The notes under the pieces were generated by a model that did no database searches, was not told the origin of the DNA, and saw nothing but the letters and a program-made list of their open reading frames with translations. A DNA stretch of 64,000 bases from contig NC_134710.1 of the NCBI RefSeq assembly GCF_043290135.1, positions 992,001 through 1,056,000 of the forward strand. The letters run 5' to 3'. This DNA comes from Rhipicephalus microplus. Lineage: Eukaryota > Arthropoda > Arachnida > Ixodida > Ixodidae. How positions within the stretch are numbered: the first letter of the stretch is position 1; each line of letters opens with the position of its first letter. Below, one piece after another: positions 34,079 to 45,330 of the stretch. A program made the position numbers and the translations under genes.

Positions 34079-34606
34079 CTAGTTTCCCTCGTGTTCAGGG
34101 GCTGGCCGATGACGCATGGGTGACAGAGAGCAATGACGGTGTGAAGGTGAACAACCAGATGCAAATCGCGGATAGTTGCGTGAAGACGTGCTTGACTGAA
34201 GGGCCGAATCATTAAAATGAGACGGAGGAAGGTCCGTGTAGCTGTTCTGTGTCTGGGCGTGTGTGTATCCTGGTACGCGACGATGGCAGTATCGAGTGAT
34301 ATGGCCAGCGCCATCACCTACAAAACAGATGGGCTGGTTATAGCGCATTATCGAGGAATTCACAGCGAGGGGAGCAGCCCATGCGGCGGACGGGCAAGTT
34401 GGGGCTGTGGTAGCAACGGGAGGAGCCCATGTGGTGGACGGCTGAGTCGGGGCTGAGGTATGCGGCAGTGCTTGGAATGGTGGGGGCTGGTGTAGCTGTT
34501 GCCACATTACTGCCTCAGCGTAAGTAAGAGGCGCAGTAATGGGGTGCTGCTGAAAGGGCACTGGCACAGCCTCAAAAATTTGCTCTTGAATCACATGTTG
34601 GAGCAT
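34079..34606 (-). pseudogene. Gypsy Gag C-terminus with damaged zinc knuckle
   Basis: A 175-codon frame rich in P, Q and T, as in the Gag linker. It then has CFVGDGAGHITRYC, where a CCHC knuckle (C-x2-C-x4-H-x4-C) would be expected; the second cysteine is replaced. The following H/S-rich region leads toward the protease. The N-terminal Gag domain lies further right (up to about 35110) with broken frames. Confidence 0.55.
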
Positions 34607-35584
34607 GGGAGCCAGTGGTGTTGGGTGTCACAGCAGCTGCTGCTGCGAGAGCTCTTGGCGTTGAGGAAAAGGCAGTAGGGAAAGCTGCCGGGGCACTTCC
34701 TCTCACACAAAGTTTTTCATTTGTGCGAGAAGGTACGTCTAGTCAGGTAAGACGTCCAGTAAGGTCACTGGTTGGATTGTCTGAGATAAATGTCACGTCA
34801 GAGCTCGCCGCTTCCTTAATTCATTATGGCTCAGACACAAAGTCACCAGTTCTCCCACAGTGGTAGGAAATTTGGCGAGCGGCATCTGGAAAAGGTCATC
34901 GTCAACGCCCTTTATAATGGTGCTGTATCTTGCCACTCTCGCTCATGGAGGCATCGACGTGCCGGCAGAGATCGATTACATTTTCTATATACAACGGGAA
35001 ATTCCACCTGGTTCATGCTCCCAGTTTCGGATATCTTGTTCGGCACGTAGCTTCCGTAAAGCAGGGCGACCAAAAGCGGCGGATATTGATTCCTTGAAAG
35101 CGGACTAGTTCGCAAACTCGGTTTCGTGGTTCGCGTACCACAGCTTCACCGCATTGATGAGATAAAAGTTAACAGTGCCAACCTTGGCAGCGTCATCCCG
35201 CCTGTTGGGTCTACTGACTTTTTTCTAGGACGACAGCCAGTCCTCAACATCCTGGTCTTCGGTGCCCGCAATGATCAGGGGGTCTCGCTGGTAAACCGGG
35301 CCTGGGCAAGGAGTGGCTGCGAGAGGTACTGTCTCTTGGGCAGCGTGAACTTGCATTGTCGATGGCATGGTATGGGATCAGAGCTCCAGGGCGTAAGCGA
35401 TGTGCTTACCCAGCACAATCCACCAAATGTAAGGAGGTTTATTTGGTGAGCCTAACAAATAGGTGGACGATTAGAGATAGATACTTGACGAGGAAGATGG
35501 TGGTGCTTGAGCGCCGATCTCGTGGTGCCTTGCTCTCTTGATGATGCTTGCTGTTCCCTGTTGTTGTCTGCATCTTTTCCTTAT

Positions 35585-36660
35585 AAGTAGAACTTCGATT
35601 ACGCCACCTGGTTTCACAACGACCCGCATTTTACAACAAATCCGTGTGGTCCCAGCGAAATTCCCCAAGAAGTTATGTATTAAAAAACTAGGTTATACGA
35701 GGCAGTTTTATGCCAACCCTGTATCTCACAACTTTCAGATTCTGTCCGAAAAAGAAAAAATACCCTTACTCGAATCAAATGTCGTCCAAATATTCATGAG
35801 TGTAAAATATGAACCTGCATTCCCCTAGGTTAACGAATAAAAGAGTACAGACAAGATGTCTTTTTATAGTGGAAAATATATCTTCCTGGAAGTTCATGCG
35901 CTTCTACATAAGCCTCGATTACCTGTGTATGTATCCGGGGTCCTTACCTAGCCAAGCTCTATTCACACAGAGTAGCTCTAACCAGGCAGAAAACTGTTAT
36001 TTTCACGTTTTCGGTTCATGGAAACTTTTCCTGGTCGACATACAGCTGATCTCCTGCCTTTGTCGTACTCGCAGCCACAGGCTTGTGCACTCCTTCGGGC
36101 ACAACCAGGCTGATTTCATCGTGCAAAACTATTTGCACTTGACATCAATGTTCATAATAACAGCGGAACATCACTAGTTGCACTTCACAGGTCAACAAAT
36201 TACAATGTGCACAGCTCAGTCGCGCGAGAAGGCATTCTAGGCCAAATTGTGGTCCGCCAGCATTATGTGAGAGCAATGACACGGTGTCCGACTCTTTTGA
36301 CCGGAAGCTGTTGGCAAGGTGGTTTCGTTTTCAAGTGCAGGCAACTTTTCATCTCTGTTTATTGGTAGAAAGAGGTGCGGTGGATTCAATTTTGTTCAAA
36401 GTTGAGGATAAAGATTCGCTCGAACCTCCTTCAACTAAGTAATACTTCCAGTAGTTACCATTGGCAAAAATAATTCAATTTACCTTCCTTGCCGAGGCAC
36501 AAGGTCATGCCGTGGGCTTATTCAGGCAGTCTGTACGCGTTTTTTTTTTGGCAAGGCTGAGTGTTACTGCCTATAAGCTTAGTTTTTTGATTATGCAATG
36601 ACCTGATTACACAAGGGTTTTGTGCGGTACCCTGAGAGTTGTATTATCGGGGTTCCACTG
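35585..36660. mobile_element. pogo/Tigger-type element, diverged
   Basis: The left end AGTAGAACTTCGATTA and the right end, read in reverse as CAGTGGAACCCCGATAATAC, are similar inverted sequences about 1.07 kb apart. The right end borders TATA. The interior has short frames without a recognisable DDE motif. It is probably a non-autonomous copy. Confidence 0.45.
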
Positions 36661-37083
36661 TATAGGATAATAAGCAAAGTCCCATTGCCCACGTAGATTA
36701 ATTTGTGGTCACTAATTACTTCATGCAATATTACCACGGCAAGTACGCATCACAGCACCATACATAGAGGCATGAACGAATCGCAGATGAGGACATACAC
36801 AAAAATGTGCACATAGACTATCAATACGTAGCCAGTATCTACTCTAGCAGCCGTTTGAAGGCTATTTATGCTCCTACTTTGGAATAGCACACTGTGTACT
36901 GGTTAGCAACAATAGAATTTAGAAGAATAATGAATGTTTTGTACACATCACTGTCTACGCCTTTATTTGCAAATATGTATATCATCACACTGCATGAAAT
37001 TTTTATTCCAAAGTAATGAACAAAATTAAAGTTGGTCTGAATTTTTCTAAATAATGTCATGATTACTGCAAGATATACGGTAA
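36661..37083. other. No recognisable gene
   Basis: AT-rich spacer between two DNA elements. Confidence 0.4.
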
Positions 37084-37085
37084 TA

Positions 37086-38050
37086 CAGTTGAATCTCATT
37101 AACTTGAACATGCTTCATTTGAACTTCCAGTTAATTAGAACTGATGCTGTGGTCCCATCAAAGCTACGTGCATTCCACTGGGTGAAAATGCCCTGTAATT
37201 GGAATGCGCAAGCACTTGCAACAGTTAATTCAAACATACCACGCCCGATCCCACGGCGGCACCTCGGACACCTCAACGCCACGCTCGAAGAAGGAAAAGA
37301 AAAAAGAAAGAAAAAAAAAGCTGCAGCGGAATGTTTGCTTTCTCTCAGCGACGCCCCTGAGCCACGCTTCTCCCTTTTTCATCCCTGCTACGTAGAGACC
37401 CTTCTCCTTTTAACGTTGCACGCGAAGAGAGAGAGAGGAAAACAAGCAAAGCTGTCGTGGAGTGTTGGCTCTCTCTCTCAAATGCCGATCTGTGACGTGC
37501 CGGTGCCACCCCTCCCCCTTTCCCGTCCCTGCCACATAGAGACCCTTCTCCTTTCAATGCTGCGCGCGATGAGAGAGAGAAAGAAAAAGCTGCCGTGGAG
37601 TGTTAATCTTCTTTCAAACTTTCAAATGCCGATCTGCTTCACTGCTTCATGTGCTGGCCAGACTGCGGCGCAGAGGGTAGCAGTGGAGGCGCAGTCTTTT
37701 TTATTGTCTTTAGAGAGCGTCAGCACTGGACATTGCCAGGCGCAACTTCTCTTGCCAGGAGAATGCTGCAGCCGAAGTAGAAATGCTTTGCAAACTGCGT
37801 GCGAAATTGACTGACTCGCTGCAAGGCAAACGTGTGCAGACGCGCATCGCCGATTACTTCAAATAATGACAGATGACCTGTGATTTGTGAATAAAAGTAA
37901 GTCTTCTGAAACTTCCCCCTCGTGTGTTAGCTCAATGCACATGCACCTCTGCATGGTGAGCCCTCCATTCATTTAGCTTTTATTAATTCGAACTTCTTTT
38001 TTGAACAAGTTTTTGAGCCCCTTTGAGTTCGAATTAATGAGATTTGTCTG
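37086..38050 (+). mobile_element. pogo/Tigger-type element, copy 2, TA-flanked
   Basis: Terminal inverted repeats CAGTTGAATCTCATTAAC and CAGACAAATCTCATTAAT (19 of 24 matching over the first 24 bases) are flanked by TA at 37084-37085 and 38051-38052, the target duplication of Tc1/mariner/pogo elements. Inside, purine- and pyrimidine-rich blocks are repeated with changes (AGAGACCCTTCTCCTTT-type occurs twice). Only the end of a transposase gene is retained. Confidence 0.7.
37768..37866 (+). pseudogene. pogo/Tigger transposase C-terminal tail
   Basis: The frame AEVEMLCKLRAKL continues through TDSLQGKRVQTRIADYFK and a TAA at 37864. Tigger/CENP-B-like transposases commonly end in a short tail resembling QTKITDFF, so this appears to be the last 30 or so codons of the gene. 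An AATAAA lies shortly after, near 37890. Everything upstream has been replaced by unrelated repeat sequence, so the element depends on a transposase from elsewhere. Confidence 0.5.
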
Positions 38051-38052
38051 TA

Positions 38053-39078
38053 TTTACGAGAGCTATGGCAACGTATGTGGTTTAGTAGTTACTTCGTTAA
38101 AAAGACCAAGAAAGCATTCCTGGTTAGTAATGGCAAAAGTATCAAGCTTTACTAGCTGCTGGCTATAGTAAAGAGATGCTGCAAACATAGTAAAATATGC
38201 TCAAAACAAGTAGATACATGCGTTGCCAACTGTTGACTAAGTTCTTTTCCTGAAATTGTGCTGACCATGCAAATGCAATAGGCAGTGGGAGAACTGCCCC
38301 TTTGGAAACCAGCAGTGTGGTTGAGTACTGCACGAGAGATAAGTCTCCAAGCTACTATGCATCGACCGTGGTAATGTGCTTTGCGTACTTTTGGAGTTCT
38401 TAATGCATAGGATGACATCGGCTTTATGGGGCGTTCATTCTTAGCTCAATAAAGCTATCAGATACCTTTCATACTTTAAGGAATTGTAGGAAAGGAATGG
38501 AATTGGCCTGCCTGGCCATTCCCGGAGTGGGAATGGACTAAGTTCTTTAATTTTAGAGAATTTAAAAGAATAGAATTGCAACAAGTTGCAATTTCCTGGA
38601 ATGGAATAGAGACACCCATCCCGCAACAGTTCTCTAAATCTGTGCCTTTTTTAGATCTTGAAACAAACTTCCAGCACTTCAATATACTAAACTTACAATT
38701 TTACTCATTCTATGGCGTTCCAGAAAATATTTGTTTAGCACTAACATCGGAAGCCTTGTGATGGTTGACAAAGAAGCTTCGAGCAAACAGGCAGACGATT
38801 TTTTTGGCATGGCCAAGTAGTACTGACGTTTCATGATTACCAACAGACTAGTCTTAGGGAACTTAATCACAAAAAATGATGACCCATGGCTGTATAATGG
38901 CCTAAAAATAATCGATAGCACATTTGTCATGAGGCCTGTTTTTTCAAGTGTATGACAAATAAATGCAGCCTTCCATTCATAGTGTTTGATAAAAGAGTGA
39001 ATAAACAATTGGGTATTCCAATTTTTCATCAGGAAAAGCTCTGCACTGATAGCCTATAGAGAAAGAAAGAGAGCTCAC
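38053..39078. other. Intronic sequence; GGAATGG-rich patch
   Basis: At about 38490-38630 there are several GGAATGGAAT / CCATTCC motifs in both orientations, a possible small decayed repeat. No coding motif. Confidence 0.4.
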
Positions 39079-39150
39079 CTCCAGATGACATCGGTCCACG
39101 TCAACGGGCAGCCGATAGTTGGATGTCATTAGCAGATGGTAAGGGTACAG
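39079..39150 (-). CDS. abLIM/dematin-type headpiece gene, penultimate exon
   Basis: A 24-codon exon encoding LYPYHLLMTSNYRLP followed by VDVDRCHLE, the N-terminal subdomain of the villin-type headpiece as found in abLIM, Unc-115 and dematin (typically YPYEML...VDRTRLE). The minus-strand acceptor is TTGTTTTGCAG before CTG, and the donor is GAG followed by GTGAGCTC. Both ends are phase 0, so it joins in frame to RHLSNEEF of the 15269-15382 exon and to PPK of the 50392-50529 exon. It would supply the variable-loop half of the F-actin-binding fold. Confidence 0.9.
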
Positions 39151-39264
39151 CTGCAAAACAACAGACCTTTTTCACAAACTGCCTCACAACATCAGTAGTG
39201 CTACCACAGCTCATAGGCATCATAGGCATGCACCATTACACAATGCAACCCTGACTCTAATATT

Positions 39265-39440
39265 TTGTCAATATCAGGTGCCGTTGCAATTCTACTTAAC
39301 CTTAAAACTAAATCTTTTCCAGGTCCACATGATATGCCCAACATTCTTTTTGAGAAGATACGTCAAAGCATTAGCATCTTCTACAGTTTTTATATTTCAA
39401 GTGTCATAAATGCCTACAGATTGGTTCTTGGCATGTGTTC
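39265..39440 (+). pseudogene. LINE reverse transcriptase finger fragment
   Basis: A short frame with AVAILLNLKTKSFPGPHDMPN matches the start of LINE reverse transcriptase domains (NLKT-K-PGPDGIPN). A frame change follows, then ISSVINAYRLVLG in place of the usual SL..G..P..W. It is an isolated fragment with no other RT motifs near. Confidence 0.5.
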
Positions 39441-40020
39441 TACCTTTACTAAAACCACATGAATAACAAATTGTCACTCTATACCACTAACTTCACCATG
39501 TTACTAAGTACATGAACAGGTAAAGATTATAGGTGATAACATAATTTCATCTAGCCAACTTCATTTTCATAAAGGTTTTTCCACTGTAACATAATAAACA
39601 GTAATTCACAACTGTGCTGGTGTTCTTGATAAGTCCGGTCAGATTGACAAATTGTATTCACTCGCCGAATGAACATACTTTTTTTCTAGAAAAATCGGAG
39701 CAAAGTTTGAAGGTGCGTTTATTACGCGGGGTAAACTTTATGAAAACTCTTCCAGGAGAAGGAAAAAATGTGGCAATGCAAAAAAAAGTTAGGTCGCTTA
39801 GCCTTTCGCAATTCACACATGCGTACACTGTTTGGAAACAGCTTTTGTTGCACTTTACTCATATTTGGTGGTTGGTGGCCCTATAATCTGCAAGCTGTCT
39901 TAGGGCCATCCACGCCCATCATAAAAACGCTTCGGGACTATCTTTTTTTGCAATCGTTTAACCCCAACAGTGACTTGAATGTAAATATTCGACAGAAGTC
40001 TGTCTGGTTGGGTATGAAAC

Positions 40021-40482
40021 TGGGAGATCATTTAGACTCCAACCAAAAGTTTTGAAGGAACCCGACGTTTCGAAACCGACTTGGTTCCTTCCTCAGGGGT
40101 GACACGCCAAGGATGTGCGGAAGCTCTACAAAGAACGCAGCGCAGTCGCCGAACATGCTGAGATGTTAGATCACCGGATGAATTTCGAAGCGACGGCCAT
40201 CCTTGAAAGGAGCCGAACTGGTCGAGAAGGTTATTACTCGAGTCACATACAGAGGACAGCCCATAACATCGACCAATCTCTCGGAACCCTTCCCTAGTGT
40301 ATACACATGGACTGCGCTCCATGGCAAAACGAGAGAGAGAAAGAGAAAGAGGGTCATTATCCGCCCCGCGAGTGCTTTGAAAACGCCGCTGCTACATAGT
40401 CACTGCAGTCACCCCTGAGGAAGGAACCAAGTCAGTTTCAAAAAGTCCGGTTTCTTCTGGTTGGAGTCTAAATCATCTCCCA
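40021..40482 (+). mobile_element. PLE C-terminal fragment between inverted arms
   Basis: An arm at 40021-40103 (from TGGGAGATCATTTAGACTCC to CTCAGGGGTGAC) recurs inverted at 40408-40482. The roughly 300-bp interior encodes AVAEHAEMLDHRMNFEATAIL and SSHIQRTAHNIDQSLGTLP, which resembles the region after the GIY-YIG nuclease in Penelope-like elements. PLEs are known for complex terminal repeats, so the inverted arms may be part of the element. A hairpin-forming local rearrangement is the alternative. Confidence 0.55.
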
Positions 40483-40741
40483 ACCCCAACAGCGGTATCT
40501 GCTTGTGATCTCGAGGGGCGCCCAAAAGTGTGCACTCATGGGGGAATGTGGAATGAAGGGACAGTTCGAGTGAAGAAAAAAAGAGAAAGGGGGGAGGGGA
40601 GGGTTCGCAGGAAGCGACCCAGCTCAGTTGGCCTTTAATGACCTTCGTTTGCTGTGCCCTTATCAGAGGCGATGTCTCAGAACTCCCACTGTTCCTGAAC
40701 CCTGCTGTGGCGCACAGATAAGGCAGGGGATGTGCCACGCA

Positions 40742-41090
40742 CAGATAGAAAGAAAAGCAATAGGCACGCAGCAAGGGGCGAAGGGGGGGGAGCGAGCCCA
40801 CCTGGTTAAGGGTGGTTGGCAATGTAATAAAAAACGGACGAGAGCCAACGGTGCGTAGGTGCCAGATGTCCCTTAGGGGGACTGCAGGGGATGAATATAG
40901 GGGATGCGTTTATTACAGATGGAAAGAAAAGCAATACGGCACCCAGCAGCGGGCAAAAGGGGGAGGGAGCGAGTGGATGTGGTTGAAGGGGGTTGGCAAA
41001 GTAATAAAAAATGGAAGGGATCCAATAAGTGAGGAGGCGCCAGGTGTCGGTTAGCGGAACTGCAGCGGATGAATGTAGGGGGTGCACTTA
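40742..41090. repeat. Two-copy tandem repeat, 174 bp
   Basis: CAGATAGAAAGAAAAGCAATA at 40742 recurs as CAGATGGAAAGAAAAGCAATA at 40916. The following GGG-rich, GTAATAAAAAA and GGTGCGTAGG/GAGGCGCC blocks are in the same order. GC-rich and diverged between copies. Confidence 0.75.
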
Positions 41091-41273
41091 TAACGCGGGG
41101 GAGGGGGAATCAAAATTTTGATGACTGAAGTTGGGGGTGTGTTTATTATGCGAGTGCGTTCATTACGGGAGTAAATACATTATTTTTAGATTTTAGGGTA
41201 TTGTTTGATCCTATATCCCACAGAAAGCTGATTAGTAAACCACAATTAATTGACCTTCCAACTTACCCAGTGA

Positions 41274-41623
41274 ATTGTGTGACTATTTCTCTGGACTAAC
41301 CACAGGCAGTTCATTTCAATAATTAACCACTTACTAAAGGTGTGTCAAAATTTGAAATTTCATATATCAGTTGTATATTTTCGTGTTTCAAAGCATGATC
41401 AATTTAAGATATGCATATTCAAAAATGCACTTTCCCAAATATTTGGCCATTGTGTGACTATTTCTCTGGACTAACCACAGGCAGTTCATTTCAATAATTA
41501 ACCACTAACTAAAGGTGTGCGAAAATATGAAATTTCCTATATAAATTGTATATTTTTCTGTTTCAAAGCATGATAAATTTAAGATATGCATATTCAAAAA
41601 TGCATTTTCCCAAATATTTGGCC
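41274..41623. repeat. Two-copy tandem repeat, 175 bp
   Basis: ATTGTGTGACTATTTCTCTG starts at 41274 and again at 41449, and the whole 175-bp unit through CCCAAATATTTGGCC is repeated with only scattered changes. AT-rich, noncoding. Confidence 0.9.
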
Positions 41624-42337
41624 ATTCTTGAATATGCAATTCAATACGCAACCATTTGGAGAAGTTGGAATATTAAAAAAAGTAATGCACTACTAGGCAC
41701 GGGTAAGAACTAGAGCACTTCAAGTATTCGAACAGATATTACAGTATCTCAATCCAGTTTGACAAGAAATAAAAATTTCCGAAATTTTGAAGTATTCGAA
41801 ACGAACTATTACTGAATGTAGTTTACCACAAGTAACCCGCTTGACAAGATGGCCCCATATTGCTGCGAAACTGCCCATCCAGGGGAAATCTGCACTGCTG
41901 CAAAGCCACACTTCAAGGTTTAATATATATTACCTGCATCCAGATTATTATTATCTTTTTAAGCCTAAAGGGGTCGTGAAACATTGTTAGTAAATTTTTA
42001 ACTACGAGAGTATTCAGAATCCTGGTCATTCATTCAATATTACACCTCAACTTGTATCATCGTTCAAAATTGTACTTTCATCAAAATTGTACTATAAAAG
42101 CACAATTTCGATTCTCAGCTCATGTTCCCCTTACCTATACGACTGCCACTTTAAGTCAGCCAATTGAAAGTCTCTGTGGAGACGGACTGATCTTTGCTGA
42201 GCTATATAGTTGACCAAGGTTCGTAGTATTGTATTGTCTCGATTGTAGTGCCGTAAGGCCATCCCAAACATTTTTTTCACTTTCATAAGTTGTGTGGCAC
42301 TGCTTGACGATGCAAACACTAGGCATAACAAGGACTA

Positions 42338-42509
42338 AGCCAACCGAATCGCACCGTAACACACAACCTAATACAAACAGTAAGAAAAACACTGGGACGT
42401 TGTGCCGAACAAGTGAAGGCAATAGCCAACCAAGTCACACTGTAAAACACAACCTAATGCAACCAGTAAGAAAAACACTGGGACGTTGCGCCAAGCAAGT
42501 GAAGGCAAT
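42338..42509. repeat. Two-copy tandem repeat, 86 bp
   Basis: The unit AGCCAAC ... AACCTAAT ... GTAAGAAAAACACTGGGACG ... AAGTGAAGGCAAT occurs at 42338-42423 and 42424-42509 with a modest number of substitutions. Confidence 0.85.
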
Positions 42510-42754
42510 ACGTGACAGAGCCCGGCCATAGTTGAAAGCCAAACAAAGCAGATCACTCACTGTACTTCCACAGTATACAGAGCTCAGAACACAAAAATTG
42601 CCGTGTTATTTTTTTTGTCTTTTCTAGGTTGCTATAAAACTATATTTTTTAGCAAAAGAACGCTAATGCTCTGTTTATAATTCCTTTGACAATACATTTC
42701 ACTGACGTCACATGTTGGGGCTTATAAGAGGGAAAAACAGCGCAAAATTTAGAC

Positions 42755-43345
42755 AAGATACAAGATGAAGACGGCACGACAACAGCGCTAACTTACAACT
42801 GACTTTCTTTTTTGACATAAGGGCAGATATATACCTAGACAGTAAAAAAAATTAGTAAGAAATAACATGATATGATGGCCCTATTCCCCGTCGATATGCA
42901 TCACTGCTGGGTGCCACAAGTGCATGTTGTACACGTTATCTATGGTTCAAGAAATCAAATCCTTTTTTGGAAAAGGGTGACAGATGGCATGCTCACATAG
43001 TCTTGATACATTCTAATTGTGCCACTTAAATAATTTCTCGTTTCTTGCTATTATTGTTGTTTTGGAATAGATTGGCTTGAATCCACAATCCCTGCAATGG
43101 AGGCCACTAATATAGCTCTATTTGCATTGTAGTGATGCTTTTGTAGTCACTCATTAGGACATCTTCCTGTTTGCCTGATATATTTTCTTTCACAGACATT
43201 GTAATTGAGTACATGATGCCTTCAATACAATTCACAAATCGATATACACGCTTTATGGCACATGACTGTGGCTGTCTTCCTGTTTCATTTACTTTTTTGT
43301 TTAATTCTTCAGTGATCTTGAAGCACACGTACCAAATAAACAATC
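42755..43345 (-). mobile_element. Penelope-like element fragment (3' part)
   Basis: The minus strand encodes NCIEGIMYSITMSVKENISG, then a gap-shifted QTG-like region, matching the start of the PLE GIY-YIG domain (VVYSIPLSCGKKYIGQTGR). A PLE-type 3' UTR runs to about 42755, with GACAAGATACAAGATGAAGA on the plus strand. Heavily decayed. The next LINE fragment starts directly at its right edge. Confidence 0.55.
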
Positions 43346-44155
43346 ATAGTCTAGCTGAAGTATCATGCTTCAAATATTTAGGAGTTTTAATCACATCCGA
43401 TCTGAAATGGAATGAGCACGTCACGTACATTCAGAAAAAGGCAATGCGAAAACTGGGATACTTAAGGAGAATGCTACCGAAAGCTTCTCAGGATACCAAA
43501 CTGCTAGCTTACAAAACTTACATCAGACCACTATTAGAATATGCTTCAATCATCTGGGACCCATACACTCTAGTTAATACCAATAAGCTTGAGAGCATAC
43601 AAAGAAAAACCGCGCGATTTGTTTATAGTTCATACAGCTGGAAAACGTCTCCTACGAGTCTTCTTCGCAGGGCCGGTTTGGAAAGCATTGCGGTAAGACG
43701 TTATCATGATCGGCTAAAATTTTTTTATTTGATGTATAACGATAGACTTCAAATTGACAAGGAAGCATACATCCAGCCGAGCATTTGCCGCCCAACACGA
43801 TCCAATCGCCCAATGAAAGTCGCTGAATTTTCGTGTAAAACAAACGTCCTCAAAAATTCCTTTTTTCCCCGTACGTGCCATGAGTGGAATCTGTTACCTG
43901 CTAATGTTGTGCAATGTTCTGATGTCTCATCCTTTCTTCGTGCCCTGTTGAATTCGGCATGATTTAGTCTTCAATAGTAGTTGTTATCCTACCGATTGCA
44001 CTTGTACAGTTTTTTTTTTTTCCGTTTCAAAGTGTACCCTTAGAAGTGTATTGTTATGCTTGTTTGTTATCCTGTTTTCTTCTTTTGTATCGCCCACACC
44101 TGCTCAAAGCCTGGCACCCAGGCTAGCAGTAACCTGTAAATAAATAAATAAATCT
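43316..44155 (+). mobile_element. 5'-truncated LINE with (TAAA)n tail
   Basis: ORF2 C-terminal region (to 43962), a roughly 180-bp 3' UTR and a short TAAATAAATAAAT tail ending near 44153. The truncation point lies at the junction with the PLE fragment, so this copy may have inserted there. Same strand as the large LINE at 24.6-29.1 kb but a different lineage by sequence. Confidence 0.7.
43332..43962 (+). pseudogene. LINE ORF2 C-terminus (RT thumb onward)
   Basis: From about 43332 the frame encodes VSCFKYLGVLITSDLKWNEH, the thumb motif following the catalytic palm of LINE reverse transcriptase, then YIRPLLEYASIIWDPY, LESIQRKTARFV and the end NSFFPRTCHEWNLLP. These are the standard landmarks of the C-terminal half in CR1/Jockey-related elements. 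No in-frame stop occurs until the natural one at 43960. The upstream ATG at 43171 lies in PLE sequence and is not a true start. Confidence 0.7.
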
Positions 44156-44479
44156 TAATCAAACTGCACAGGCTTATGCAGCTGTTTCTGCTGATTTCCC
44201 AAATATGTAATTAATTTTCCTGTAACTCATCTTGTTCTAGAGATAACTTAAGTTCACCCCATATTGTTTAAGGCGGCCATGGAAAAAAGAAGTGCATTAA
44301 ACGGGATATCTAGGATATCGCAACTTGAACTAATGACTAGAAATAGAAAGTATGCACTATTTTTTTGGTTTTTTTGGCCTTTTTTGGTTATTGTACAGGA
44401 AAATGAACTTTTCACTTTCAGTAGTAGTCCGAATTGTTACAATTTTGATGAGTATTTAATTAAAAAGGCTTGTACTCTA

Positions 44480-45010
44480 AATTATGCTCCCATACTTGCA
44501 TGGGAGCATAATTAATATGTCGGCCAAACCAGTAGGTGTGTGAATGAGCGATTGAGAGAACACAATTACAAGGCGGATAAACTGCCGCCAGAAGGTTTTC
44601 TCGCTCTTCGCATTCACGCGTGTGGGTGCCGGTTTTTGTTCCAGAGTACAATCATAGTTGGTCGGCATAAGGATGAGATGACTTGGTTGATCATAGAAGC
44701 CGAACTTATTGATGCTCTTGGAGATGTATGTATTAGCAAGCCTTCAATTGCCTTGTCACCCAAGGCACTGGCGTTCCTGCGTACACAGTGATACGTGATT
44801 TTATCTGTGAGGTTTTTTTGTTGTCCTATTTATCGTTTTTTTTCTTGTAGGTAGATGACATTGTCGTGCATTTATTTGAATACACGTGCTTATCTGCTTG
44901 CTCGCCTGACGATTATGGCTTAAAAGCGGCTTGGAGGTCGAAAATAAACATGTTGTTGCTAGTAGTGCTCTGTCCTCTCAGTCTATTCTTTCCTGTGTTC
45001 GTTTTTTCAC
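44480..45010 (+). mobile_element. Penelope-like element GIY-YIG fragment, plus strand
   Basis: The plus strand encodes a YVGQTSRCVNERLREH motif (from about 44516) and HACGCRFLFQSTIIVGR, the nuclease core and cysteine segment. It then has ELIDALGDVCISKPSIAL, the usual PLE C-terminus, ending at 44789. A 3' UTR follows to about 45010. A stop precedes the nuclease motif. A near-perfect small palindrome (TGCTCCCATACTTGCATGGGAGCA) lies just upstream at about 44485-44508. Confidence 0.65.
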
Positions 45011-45330
45011 CTCGCGCTACATAAATTTCTTTCAAAAAGTATCATCTCGCTAACGCTCACACCACCAATGCAGAAAAAGTCGAGCGCGTTACACAACAAG
45101 TGCACCCGACTTTTGTGGCACACTTCAGGGGATGCAAGTTCACAAACCTAGAAGAGCTTGCCACCAAGGCGAAGCGCATACAAAGGAACATCCTCGCAGT
45201 GGAATCGTATCGCCCACCTCTGCCTGCAGTGCAGTCAATCGAGCCTCGCTGTGCGTGGAATGGCGGGGCGGTAGCCTCAAAAGCATTTAAGAATTAGCGC
45301 ATGAGCATCGTTCACTTATGAGCACGTACC

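Larger units (their letters stand above)
31013..35110 (-). mobile_element. Ty3/gypsy retrotransposon, minus strand, interrupted
   Basis: The order on the minus strand is gag with zinc knuckle (34079-34606), protease (about 33828-34022), the region before RT (33279-33799), RT (about 32095-32700) and RNase H plus the start of integrase (31013-31756). The left edge cuts the integrase just after its HHCC zinc region. No LTR was recognised at either edge. Two insertions interrupt it: LINE-derived DNA at about 32700-33178 and a Ruka SINE at about 31766-31902. There is also a 28-bp tandem duplication at 32465-32520. Confidence 0.75.
15383..39078 (-). other. Terminal intron of headpiece gene, about 23.7 kb
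   Basis: The intron is bounded by donor GTGAGCTC after the 39079-39150 exon and acceptor TTGCTATTTCAG before the 15269-15382 exon. It splits the headpiece domain between the two exons. It is filled with transposon remnants of at least seven classes. No other convincing exon with matching phase was found inside. Confidence 0.8.

Noticed and set aside
37059..37814. 251-codon plus-strand open frame
   Set aside because: It crosses the terminal inverted repeat and repeat blocks of a pogo-type element and is out of frame with the real transposase tail at 37768-37866.
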